Assembly (NCBI RefSeq): GCF_002914585.1 | Contig: NZ_PDDM01000036.1 | Location: 1 to 38,725, forward strand | Source: Pseudanabaena sp. BC1403 | Lineage (GTDB): Bacteria > Cyanobacteriota > Cyanobacteriia > Pseudanabaenales > Pseudanabaenaceae | Length of the DNA stretch: 38,725 nt | Direction of reading: 5' to 3' | Shown: piece after piece, positions 1 through 7,864 of the stretch | How the letters are laid out: each line of letters opens with the position of its first letter | How positions within the stretch are numbered: position 1 is the stretch's first letter | The notes under the pieces: generated by a model | The model's input: the letters and a program-made list of their open reading frames with translations, nothing else | Databases searched by the model: none | What the model was told of the DNA's origin: nothing | Position numbers and translations under genes: made by a program

Positions 1-245
1 TAAACCTGTCTCCTGTTCTGTTGTTCGTTAATTGTCTATCCTAAGATCCTCCATCTTTTGGCTTCTTTTTATTCATGCAACAACGCCTCAGCATAATTAA
101 AAAACTATATTAAAACCTATACCGCCTGCACAATGGGCAGCACGTTTTTTTTGCTTTATATTTAATAGCGCCTAGCCACCTATTTAGAAGAAATATAGAA
201 GAAGTTCATGTTAAACTTGACAGAAATACCGTGAGGGTAATTTAA
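1..245. other. AT-rich leader upstream of the pentapeptide-repeat gene
   Basis: I see no convincing gene in this stretch, and any upstream gene lies outside the window. A GAGGG motif at 233-237 sits eight bases before the ATG at 246 and looks like the ribosome binding site of the next gene. No clear promoter stands out against the AT-rich background. Confidence 0.5.
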
Positions 246-2504
246 ATGGCTGTATGGGGACAAATATGCAGGGTTTTAAGGATTAATCGAAAGAAAAGCA
301 ACGATTTTAAGACAGTCAAAAATGATGTCGATAGTAACGAAAAAAATCTTCAAGGGGTATGCCTAGATGGTCAAGATTTATCGGATAAGGATCTAAGTGA
401 AGCAAATCTTCAAGGTGCTAGCTTAAATGGAGCGAATTTACGTGGAGTGAATCTGCAAGGAGCAAATCTAAATGGCGCTAGTTTAGATAATGCAAATCTT
501 CAAGGTGTAAATCTTGGTGGTGCATCAATGAACAGGGTAAGCCTTCGTGGTGCGAATTTAAGCTTTGTAAACCTTGATGGTGTAAGTTTGCGTGGTGCAG
601 ATTTGACTAGAGCAGATTTAAGAGAAGCTAATTTGAGGGGGGCAATACTTCGACGAGCTGATCTTGAATATGTAAACATGAATGGCGCTGATCTCGAAGG
701 AGCAAATTTAGGAGGTGCAAATTTTTATAATGTGAGTTTGCAAGGAGCTAAACTTCGTGGAGCAATCGCAAGGGGAACCAATTTTTGGGGTGCGAAATTG
801 CATCGCGCTGATTTTCGTTCTGCAAGTCTTCTTGGAGCCAAATTTGAAGAAGCAATTCTAACTGAGGCAAATTTAGATGAAGCAGATATGTTAAGGACAA
901 AATTTAAAAATGCAAATTTAGAGAATGCAAGTCTTCGAGGGAGTAAGTTAAACAACTCTGATATTGAGGGTGCAAATTTGTGTCGAGCAAACTTAGATGA
1001 TGCGGTGATGATACAGACGAATCTTGAGAATGCAAATTTAGAGGAAGCGAGCCTTCAAAGAGTTAAATTAAATAATTCTATGATTAGAAATGCAATCTTG
1101 TGTAATGCCAACTTGGAAGGGGCGGAGATTTGGGAATCAAATTTTAGTCATGCAAATTTAAATGGAGCAAATCTTAAAAAGGTAAAAGCAAAGAGAGCAA
1201 ACTTCTATAAAGCCACATTGATCGAGGCTAATTTAACAGAAGCTATAATCACTTGTACAAATTTTGAAGAAACAAATCTTACTGATGCATGGATTGAAAA
1301 CACGGAAATGATTCGTATAAATCTAACAAATGCAAACTTAGGAAACGCAATTCTTAAAAGGAGTGTACTTAGTAATTCTGTTATTAGAGGTGCAAAGATG
1401 CACGGAGCAAATCTTGAAAAAGCTTATATCCGCGAAGCTGACTTAAGTGATGTTGATTTAAGAAGCGCAAATCTACATGGTGCTATGCTTGATGGGTCTA
1501 AATTTTCCAACGCGAATCTCGATAAAGCCAATCTTTCAGGTGCAAGATTGCGAGGTGCTTACCTAGATTCAGCTAGTTTAATCGAAGTAAATTTAGAGGG
1601 TGCAGAAATGCATCGAGTTCAACTAGAAAGAGCAAACTTGAGTTGTGCAAAACTATATAATGCAGAAATAGAAGGAGCAGATTTAGCTTATGCAAATTTA
1701 AATTTTGCTCAGCTTAGAGAAGTAAAGCTCAACGGCGCTGATTTACGATTTGCAAATCTCAGTGAAGCAGATCTAAGCGATTCTGACTTGCAAGGAGCTA
1801 ACTTAAGTTTTGCAAACCTAACTAAAGCCAATTTAACAAGATGTTGCCTGATAAGAAGTGATTTAAGTGCTGTTTGTTTAAAGGAATCAAGCCTAGAAAA
1901 ATCTGATTTGACTGGAGCCAAACTTTCAATAGCAAATTTGGAGCAGGCAGTATTAATTCATGCAAGAATGGTAAGAACAAATTTCGGTGATGCTAACTTA
2001 GCATCCACTCAATTACAAAATACAAATCTAACCTGCGCCTATCTTAGTGGAGCAAATTTGCAAGGGGCAAACTTAGATGGGGCTAATCTGCAAGATGCAT
2101 CTGTTATCGGTGTATATTTTGATGAAGAGATTTCGATTGGAGGATTACTTCCTAAAGATTTTGACCTTACTTACGATGAACGTCTCTCAGATGCAAACAA
2201 AGTCTTAAATATACTGAAAGACATTATCCTTAAAGAGCTCAGGAAAAGATCAAAATATTTAGTAGATAGAGAAAATTTTTTGGGTAGTCAAGAATGTAAT
2301 CGCATCATTCTAGAATTTACACCATACATTGATCGTTTTGATAAAGCTATTAATCCAGTCTCGGATACACTTTCGGATAACAATGATGATAATTTAGATC
2401 AACTGACTAAGGAACAAATTGTTGAGGAATTCAGCAATATAAATGATGTAATACAAAGGATGAAAGATATAGTTGCAAGGCTGCTAACTTCACTACATAT
2501 TTAG
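246..2504 (+). CDS. Very long pentapeptide-repeat protein (752 aa)
   Basis: This is a pentapeptide-repeat protein expected to fold as a right-handed quadrilateral beta-helix. The pattern A(N/D)LxX is obvious. The central hydrophobic residue falls on every residue number divisible by five from Leu35 to Phe625, which is about 119 repeats or nearly 30 coils with no break in phase. The first ~30 residues are basic and non-repetitive. Residues ~640-752 form a charged, probably helical C-terminal domain that I do not recognise. There is no signal peptide or membrane segment, so a cytoplasmic location is likely. The start is supported by GAGGG at 233-237. It converges on glnN across a shared terminator. 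The biochemical role is unknown: some family members mimic DNA and bind gyrase, but most cyanobacterial ones are uncharacterised, and this one is far longer than the gyrase-binding type. Confidence 0.93.
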   Translation: MAVWGQICRVLRINRKKSNDFKTVKNDVDSNEKNLQGVCLDGQDLSDKDLSEANLQGASLNGANLRGVNLQGANLNGASLDNANLQGVNLGGASMNRVSLRGANLSFVNLDGVSLRGADLTRADLREANLRGAILRRADLEYVNMNGADLEGANLGGANFYNVSLQGAKLRGAIARGTNFWGAKLHRADFRSASLLGAKFEEAILTEANLDEADMLRTKFKNANLENASLRGSKLNNSDIEGANLCRANLDDAVMIQTNLENANLEEASLQRVKLNNSMIRNAILCNANLEGAEIWESNFSHANLNGANLKKVKAKRANFYKATLIEANLTEAIITCTNFEETNLTDAWIENTEMIRINLTNANLGNAILKRSVLSNSVIRGAKMHGANLEKAYIREADLSDVDLRSANLHGAMLDGSKFSNANLDKANLSGARLRGAYLDSASLIEVNLEGAEMHRVQLERANLSCAKLYNAEIEGADLAYANLNFAQLREVKLNGADLRFANLSEADLSDSDLQGANLSFANLTKANLTRCCLIRSDLSAVCLKESSLEKSDLTGAKLSIANLEQAVLIHARMVRTNFGDANLASTQLQNTNLTCAYLSGANLQGANLDGANLQDASVIGVYFDEEISIGGLLPKDFDLTYDERLSDANKVLNILKDIILKELRKRSKYLVDRENFLGSQECNRIILEFTPYIDRFDKAINPVSDTLSDNNDDNLDQLTKEQIVEEFSNINDVIQRMKDIVARLLTSLHI

Positions 2505-2545
2505 AAGTGATAAATAAAGATAAAGTGACCTTGTTTTCTATAAAC

Positions 2546-2573
2546 AAAAAGCGGCGCAATGCGCCGCTTTTTT
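2546..2573. terminator. Bidirectional terminator between the pentapeptide gene and glnN
   Basis: The stem GCGGCGC (2551-2557) and GCGCCGC (2561-2567) encloses an AAT loop. It has a T run on its right and an A run on its left, so it can serve both converging genes. Confidence 0.85.
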
Positions 2574-2593
2574 ATTGGTTGCAGGAATTGAAA

Positions 2594-4765
2594 TTACTTA
2601 ATGAAAAGCATTTCTTGGTAGGTAGGCAATGGCCAGAGGTCATCAGCAACTTCACCTTCCAAAGCATCAACATAGCCACGGATTCCATCCATTAAAGGTC
2701 GGACAGTATGAGAGAGATACTGCATATGATCTTCAGTAGTAGCGAAATCGTGTTTTGCCAAAGCGTCACTGAGCTTGCTAACTCCATCGATCGCAAGCTT
2801 AGTTAAAGAAGCAACCTTCTCGATGGTTTCTTTATCAAAGTCAACACCAAGCTCCTTCAAGCTGAGAGAAGTATTGCTGAGATCAGTGAGATAACGGGTT
2901 GCCGCAGGATAAATCAAAGTCTTCACCATGCTGACAACAAGCTTAGCTTCAACTTCAATCGACAGAATGTACTGCTCAGCGTAAGTCTCAAAGCGGCTAG
3001 CTAACTCAACAGGAGTTAAAACACCTTCTCTACTGAACAATTCTTCGATGTAAGATTCCTTGAGAACAGGCAATGCATCGGGGGTAGCGCGAAGATTGGC
3101 TAAGCCACGCTCTACAGCGAGTTTATGCCATTCTTCAGAGTAGCCGTTACCATTAAAAATTACTGCGCCATGAAGTTCCATTACTTCTTTAAGAACAGCA
3201 GTAATCGCAGCATTCAAATCAGCACCCTTAGCCATTGCTCCTTCAAGCTTTTCAGCCATCCAGTCGAGAGACTCGGCAAGGATAGTATTCATGGCGACGA
3301 GGGGGCCAGCTACGGATTGATTAGAACCCACAGCGCGGAACTCAAAACGATTACCAGTGAAAGCAAAAGGTGAAGTACGGTTGCGATCGCCTGGATCTTT
3401 TGGCAAGATTGGCAAGGTATCAACACCAATATTCATCGAACCTTTGGCAGATGAACTCTTCAGATCGCCTTGAAGAATTTGCGCGAATACATCCTCAAGT
3501 TGCGAACCAAGATACATCGAGATAATCGCAGGAGGAGCTTCGTTTGCACCTAAGCGGTGATCATTGCCAGCAGTTGCAACTACGGAGCGGAGCAGAGGTC
3601 CATATTTGTGAACCCCACGAATGACTGCACCACAGAAGACCAAGAATTGGGCATTGGCGTGAGGTGTATCACCTGGGTCAAGCAAGTTACCTTGAGTAGA
3701 GTTGCCAACTGACCAGTTAACATGCTTGCCAGAACCATTAATGCCTGCAAATGGTTTTTCATGGAGTAAGCACATAAAGCCATGTTTCTTAGCTGTGAAA
3801 CGAAGCAGAGTCATGATCATTTGTTGGTGATCAGTAGCTACGTTAGCAGCTTCAAAAAATGGCGCAATTTCAAATTGTCCGGGGGCAACTTCGTTGTGGC
3901 GAGTTTTGGCAGGAATGCCAAGACGATACAAGCGCTCTTCAACATCTTGCATGAAGACTTGCACACGCTCAGGGATTGCGCCAAAGTAATGGTCGTCAAA
4001 CTGTTGTCCCTTAGCTGAGGGCTTCCCAAATAGGGTACGACCAGTTAGTAAAATATCTGGACGAGCATTAGCAAAATTAGAATCGATCAAGAAATATTCT
4101 TGTTCAGCACCACAGCTAGAGTTGAGGGGGGCAATATCTTTCTCACCCATCAGTTTTAAGACTTTGGTGGCAGCTTTATTCATAGCTGCATTCGATCGCA
4201 ACAATGGAGTCTTCTTGTCTAGAGCTTCGCCAGTCCAAGACACGAAAACTGTAGGAATACACAGGGTAGAACCATTGTCGGTCTCCATGATATAAGCAGG
4301 GCTAGTGACATCCCATGCTGTATAGCCACGTGCCTCAAAGGTAGAACGGATACCGCCGTTGGGGAATGAGGAACCATCAGGTTCACCTTGTACAAGGACT
4401 TTACCAGCAAATTCGGTGATCGCCGACCCATCGCTCTGAACTGAGATAAAGCCATCATGCTTTTCAGCAGTAATGTTGGTCAAAGGATAAAAGACGTGGG
4501 CGTAATATAATGCACCTTTGGAAATTGCCCAATCTTTCATCGCTAAGGCGATCGCGTCAGCTACTGAGCTATCAAGAGTTTCACCAGTTAGAATTGTTTT
4601 CTTGATCGATTTGAAGACTGTCTTAGGAAGACATTCTTGCATCTTGCTCAGAGTAAACACATCGGTCGCCCACATCTCTTCCAAGCGCTTTGGTGCTTTC
4701 TTGGGCATTGGCTCGCGATTGGTGATCTGATAAATGGCTTGAATGCGCGACTCGTTTCCGCTCAT
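2594..4765 (-). CDS. glnN: Glutamine synthetase type III
   Basis: GlnN catalyses ATP-dependent formation of glutamine from glutamate and ammonium. At 723 residues it has the length of the GSIII class (GSI is ~470). The [10 protein letters not shown] segment (219-228) supplies metal and substrate ligands. The stretch [16 protein letters not shown] (337-352) is the GSIII version of the glutamine synthetase signature. The ATG at 4765 gives the usual N-terminus. In non-heterocystous cyanobacteria glnN is typically induced by nitrogen starvation through NtcA, and in one Pseudanabaena strain it is reported to be the only glutamine synthetase (literature from memory). An NtcA-like promoter upstream is listed separately. 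Whether a glnA also exists in this genome cannot be told from the window. Confidence 0.97.
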   Translation of the reverse strand: MSGNESRIQAIYQITNREPMPKKAPKRLEEMWATDVFTLSKMQECLPKTVFKSIKKTILTGETLDSSVADAIALAMKDWAISKGALYYAHVFYPLTNITAEKHDGFISVQSDGSAITEFAGKVLVQGEPDGSSFPNGGIRSTFEARGYTAWDVTSPAYIMETDNGSTLCIPTVFVSWTGEALDKKTPLLRSNAAMNKAATKVLKLMGEKDIAPLNSSCGAEQEYFLIDSNFANARPDILLTGRTLFGKPSAKGQQFDDHYFGAIPERVQVFMQDVEERLYRLGIPAKTRHNEVAPGQFEIAPFFEAANVATDHQQMIMTLLRFTAKKHGFMCLLHEKPFAGINGSGKHVNWSVGNSTQGNLLDPGDTPHANAQFLVFCGAVIRGVHKYGPLLRSVVATAGNDHRLGANEAPPAIISMYLGSQLEDVFAQILQGDLKSSSAKGSMNIGVDTLPILPKDPGDRNRTSPFAFTGNRFEFRAVGSNQSVAGPLVAMNTILAESLDWMAEKLEGAMAKGADLNAAITAVLKEVMELHGAVIFNGNGYSEEWHKLAVERGLANLRATPDALPVLKESYIEELFSREGVLTPVELASRFETYAEQYILSIEVEAKLVVSMVKTLIYPAATRYLTDLSNTSLSLKELGVDFDKETIEKVASLTKLAIDGVSKLSDALAKHDFATTEDHMQYLSHTVRPLMDGIRGYVDALEGEVADDLWPLPTYQEMLFIK

Positions 4766-4837
4766 GATTATTTTAGGGATTAATTATTGTCAGATTTTTT
4801 CAATCATACTCAAGATATATTTATCAAATGGCTAAAA

Positions 4838-4879
4838 AAGATACCGAATCGATTACACATGATTGGTATAGCAACGCAC
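4838..4879 (-). promoter_or_regulatory. Candidate NtcA-activated promoter of glnN
   Basis: Read on the minus strand, GTG-N8-TAC (4879 to 4866) is followed after exactly 22 bases by TATCTT (4843 to 4838). This fits the NtcA class II layout GTA-N8-TAC-N22-TAN3T with one mismatch in the first half-site. Transcription would start near 4831, giving a leader of about 65 bases before the glnN ATG. The match is by eye, and the GTG half-site is a known but weaker variant. Confidence 0.55.
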
Positions 4880-4933
4880 AAAATTTAATGATGTAATGAT
4901 ACTGTTGGCAATATTGCTTGTGATTTACAAAAG

Positions 4934-6568
4934 ATGATGAATGCGATCGCCATTGATTTTGGTAGTAGTAACACTCTGATTGCGCGATGGAATATTGCCA
5001 CAAATCAGCCTGAAACCATAATTTTTGAGAATCTTAATCGTCCTGCACCTTTAAATGGTCTTGTCCCATCATTGATGTATGTGCAGAATGCCCAAGCAGA
5101 AATAGTCGAAATCGGTCAGCGGATCATCGATCAAGGTAAAGATCGCCCCCAACCCAGATTATTTAATCAAATCAAACGGCGGTTAGTGGCAAATGTAAAT
5201 TATGTTCCTAAACTTGATGGAGTTAAAGTAACACCTGAATGGTTAGGCAATCAGTTTTTGCGCGAACTTTCTAAGGAACTGCGATCGCAGCAGATTTTTC
5301 CATCGGAAATAATCTTGACAGCTCCTGTACAGGCTTACGAAAAATATTTGCGATGGCTAGATGAATGTAGCGCTGAGATATTTGCGCCCAATCTGCCGAC
5401 ATTGCAAACGCCGCGTATTCGTATTCTTGATGAACCAACGGCTGCGGCTCTTGGTTATGAGGCGATCGCGCCCAGTGCATTAGTATTAGTAATCGATTTT
5501 GGCGGTGGCACATTAGATTTATCACTGGTGCGATTACCTAAGAGTGAAAACATTGCCAAATGGGGAGAGGAAATCGGGGTCAATCGCAATGAATGGACAG
5601 AGTATAAAGCAGAGGCGATCGCGAAGACAGGTTATACAATCGGTGGCGAAGATATCGATCAATGGTTAGTCCAAGATTATTTAGAAAGTCGTGAAGAAAC
5701 TGCTGATATAAATGCAGATACTAATTTAAGCATTCTTAAGTTTTTAATGGAACGGATTAAAATCACACTTTCAGAAACAGAAATAGCTTCCGAAATCTTT
5801 TTTGATCTAACTACGCAATCTGCGATCGAGATCAATTATACTCGCCAACAATTAGAGAAGTTATTAGAGAGAAAAGGATTTTATCGAGTTCTGCAATTAG
5901 CGATCGATGAATTAATCAATCGCACCTTTAATAAAGGAATTCTCAAAGGGGATATTAAACATATTCTCTTAGTCGGTGGTTGTACGCTGATTCCATCAGT
6001 ATGTTCATTTGTTGAAAACTATTTTAAAATGGGGAAAGTATATAGTCATAAGCCCTTTGAAGCGATTGCCCATGGTGCTTTGATGCTCAGTCAAGGTTTA
6101 GCTCTTCAAGATTATCTATTTCATTCCTATGCCATTCGCTATTGGGATCGCAGTGCGGAGCAGTGGAAATATCAACAACTATTTCGCCGAGGACAGGTCT
6201 ATCCCACTCGCCGTCCCGTAGAGTTATTACTCAGAGCAACTCAACCAAATCAACCCGAAATTGCACTCACCATTGGTGAAATGGAAAGCCGCCCCATCGG
6301 GGCAGCAGAAATAAGTTTTGATGGCGATCGCATAGTCATGCAATTTGGGCAAAAAGCTAAAGAAGCTTTTCAACCATTACAAGCTGATGCTAATGGCGTA
6401 GGAATGCCACAGGCGATCGCCATACTCGATCCGCTAGGTCAGCCCGATTGCGATCGGCTCAAAGTTTTATTTAGCATTAGCGATAAGCGCGAATTACTAG
6501 TAACGGCAATCGATTTACTCACTCAACGTCAATTGTTAACCGATTATCCTGTCGCAAAGCTCCAATAA
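4934..6568 (+). CDS. Hsp70-family ATPase-like protein
   Basis: This 544-residue protein belongs to the actin/Hsp70 ATPase superfamily. Phosphate-1 is AIDFGSSNT (6-14), connect-1 is DEPTAAALGYEA (166-177), phosphate-2 is VIDFGGGTLDLSL (186-198), and the adenosine motif is LLVGGCTLIPS (345-355). Connect-2 is FEAIAHGAL (375-383). The region after ~400 is a short beta-rich tail rather than a full DnaK substrate-binding domain plus helical lid, so it is a divergent Hsp70-like protein and not DnaK itself. Two ATG codons are adjacent (4934 and 4937), and either could be used. It is divergent from glnN and ends at a terminator shared with the next gene. Client and partner proteins are unknown. Confidence 0.9.
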   Translation: MMNAIAIDFGSSNTLIARWNIATNQPETIIFENLNRPAPLNGLVPSLMYVQNAQAEIVEIGQRIIDQGKDRPQPRLFNQIKRRLVANVNYVPKLDGVKVTPEWLGNQFLRELSKELRSQQIFPSEIILTAPVQAYEKYLRWLDECSAEIFAPNLPTLQTPRIRILDEPTAAALGYEAIAPSALVLVIDFGGGTLDLSLVRLPKSENIAKWGEEIGVNRNEWTEYKAEAIAKTGYTIGGEDIDQWLVQDYLESREETADINADTNLSILKFLMERIKITLSETEIASEIFFDLTTQSAIEINYTRQQLEKLLERKGFYRVLQLAIDELINRTFNKGILKGDIKHILLVGGCTLIPSVCSFVENYFKMGKVYSHKPFEAIAHGALMLSQGLALQDYLFHSYAIRYWDRSAEQWKYQQLFRRGQVYPTRRPVELLLRATQPNQPEIALTIGEMESRPIGAAEISFDGDRIVMQFGQKAKEAFQPLQADANGVGMPQAIAILDPLGQPDCDRLKVLFSISDKRELLVTAIDLLTQRQLLTDYPVAKLQ

Positions 6569-6605
6569 TCATTTTTGGCGGCGCTTCGCGCCGCCAAAAA
6601 TGATT
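6567..6605. terminator. Long bidirectional terminator hairpin
   Basis: GGCGGCGC (6577-6584) pairs with GCGCCGCC (6588-6595) around a TTC loop. The pairing extends through AATCATTTTT and AAAAATGATT to give an 18-base-pair perfect stem. It starts inside the stop codon of the Hsp70-like gene and ends one base before the stop codon of the converging gene. Confidence 0.85.
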
Positions 6606-6606
6606 G

Positions 6607-7287
6607 TTACAGTGCTAGCTCTAAGGAGAAGCCCACACGACTGTCATAAATCAAAGACGATCGCCGCCATTCAATTTTTGTACCCAATCGTAAATTTCTG
6701 GTGATTGCATAGCTAGTTGAGAGTGCAGTTGTGCTCATCTCAAGATTGCCACTGGGAGAAGTAAAAGTGTGACTTAGCCGCAAATCAGAATTATTGGGTG
6801 ATAAAACCAAAATTCCTAGCAATCCTACATCTAAGCCTGAAATTTGTGGGCGATCTAGCTGATTAAATTGACGATATCCCACAAGCGGCGCAATATTCCA
6901 ATAAGAGCCCAATGGTAAAGCATAGTAACGAATATTTGCCTGCAACTCACTTTCTCGACCACTAAACTCATTCTGATAGCTTCCACTCACCGTCAAAGGC
7001 GACTGCCCCACAAACAAATCCTCAACCCCAGCCCCAACTCCAAAAGAATTATTGCGCGAGGTAAGGCTAATCCCCAACTTTGTATTAAAACTAGGCGTAT
7101 TGTAAATATCTTCTAAAAGATCAGGGGGTTTCTCTAGCCACCGTTGCAATACAGGACTACTCTCGATCACTTGGCGATCGATTTCTAAATCATTGGCACG
7201 TCGTGACATTTTGACATCGCCATAGACTGCGGTGCTAATACTAAAGTAAGAAATTGCAGCTATCGCGATCGCCCAAGGTTTTGTCAT
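6607..7287 (-). CDS. Secreted, probably outer-membrane beta-barrel-like protein of unknown function
   Basis: I do not recognise the family. The 226-residue product starts with a signal-peptide-like segment (residues 1-23, ending AVYGD). From about residue 65 it shows alternating hydrophobic strands rich in Ser, Asn, Gly and Tyr, such as LGISLTSRNNSFGVGAGV and LRLGTKIEWRRSSLIYD. This is typical of a small outer-membrane barrel or porin-like autotransporter fold. The C-terminus (FSLELAL) alternates in the same way. It converges with the Hsp70-like gene. The cellular location is inferred from these patterns only. Confidence 0.75.
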   Translation of the reverse strand: MTKPWAIAIAAISYFSISTAVYGDVKMSRRANDLEIDRQVIESSPVLQRWLEKPPDLLEDIYNTPSFNTKLGISLTSRNNSFGVGAGVEDLFVGQSPLTVSGSYQNEFSGRESELQANIRYYALPLGSYWNIAPLVGYRQFNQLDRPQISGLDVGLLGILVLSPNNSDLRLSHTFTSPSGNLEMSTTALSTSYAITRNLRLGTKIEWRRSSLIYDSRVGFSLELAL

Positions 7288-7461
7288 AAATTTTGAGTTA
7301 ACTATCGTAGTTTAAGTAAAGTGGACGCGCCCATGAATTAATTATGCACAGATATTCTCCTATTGAACCTCTAGATTCAACCGCCAAAATACTTTTATAG
7401 CGATCGCCGCCCTGTTATAAACACCAACAAGGAGATGCAGCGATTTGCAACTATTTTCAAG
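7288..7461. other. Intergenic spacer before the hairpin cluster
   Basis: I see no gene here. It holds one GCGATCGC-type HIP1 site near 7400 and AT-rich sequence that probably includes the promoter of the minus-strand gene ending at 6607. The rest of this 577-base gap is occupied by the repeats listed next. Confidence 0.5.
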
Positions 7462-7578
7462 ACCAAATATCAATTCTCGAAAGTGTGACTATAATTGCGA
7501 GAATTAAAAAGCAAACCCAATAAGGGTTTTATAACAATTTTCAAAATGGCAATGCCATTTTGAAAATTGTTATAAAAC
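7462..7578 (+). repeat. Dispersed hairpin-tailed repeat, copy A
   Basis: A tail resembling ACCAAnnTnnnAATT...AAAGTGTGAC (7462-7489) leads into GAATTAAAAAGCAAACCC and AAGGGTTTTA, then a perfect hairpin with 25-base arms (7526-7550 and 7554-7578) around an AAT loop. The same ordered blocks recur in inverted orientation near 25321-25421 and 27638-27720, which makes this a repeat family. It is MITE-like in size, and no transposase is nearby. Confidence 0.7.
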
Positions 7579-7628
7579 TAGAAAGAGAGAGGGGAGCGCA
7601 AAGCGCCCCTCTCTCTTTCTAGTTTTAT
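7572..7628. repeat. Second long hairpin sharing an arm edge with copy A
   Basis: The left arm ATAAAACTAGAAAGAGAGAG... (7572-7599) pairs with the right arm (7603-7628) around an AAA loop, with only a two-base bulge. The first seven bases are also the end of the preceding hairpin, so the two structures compete for them. The long pyrimidine/purine arms have no following T run. Confidence 0.7.
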
Positions 7629-7780
7629 CTAACTACGACTCAGAAGTTCTCATGATCAAAATCGGTTGTTTGAAAGCCCGCCGTTGGCGGGCTTTCAAAC
7701 AACCGATTTTGTTGTTTCCAGCGCCGAAGGCGCTGGAAACAACAAAATCGGTTTCATAATGAGAATAGCTAACTACGACT
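7629..7780. repeat. Two mutually exclusive 25/3/25 hairpins between 12-base direct repeats
   Basis: Hairpin three is 7658-7682 paired with 7686-7710 (loop GTT). Hairpin four is 7701-7725 paired with 7729-7753 (loop GAA). Both are perfect over 25 base pairs. Bases 7701-7710 (AACCGATTTT) belong to both, so only one can form fully at a time. The pair lies between two copies of CTAACTACGACT at 7629-7640 and 7769-7780, and inverted TTCTCAT-type sequences lie just inside those copies. Confidence 0.75.
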
Positions 7781-7864
7781 ATAGTCGCTGTAAAGCTGAG
7801 AGTTTTTTGATTATGCTAATAAATATGCGGTGCAAAGTCATTCAGACAGTAAACGGGAATAAAA

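Noticed and set aside
725-1921. Two antisense open frames (725-955 and 1709-1921) inside the pentapeptide gene
   Set aside because: Their Leu/Ala/Ser-rich pattern is the mirror of the five-residue repeat on the other strand, and they lack ribosome binding sites.
2507-2695. Short plus-strand frame after the pentapeptide gene
   Set aside because: It runs through the terminator hairpin and into the end of glnN on the other strand.
4892-4901. GTA-N4-TAC as a second NtcA site near the Hsp70-like gene
   Set aside because: The spacing is four rather than eight bases.
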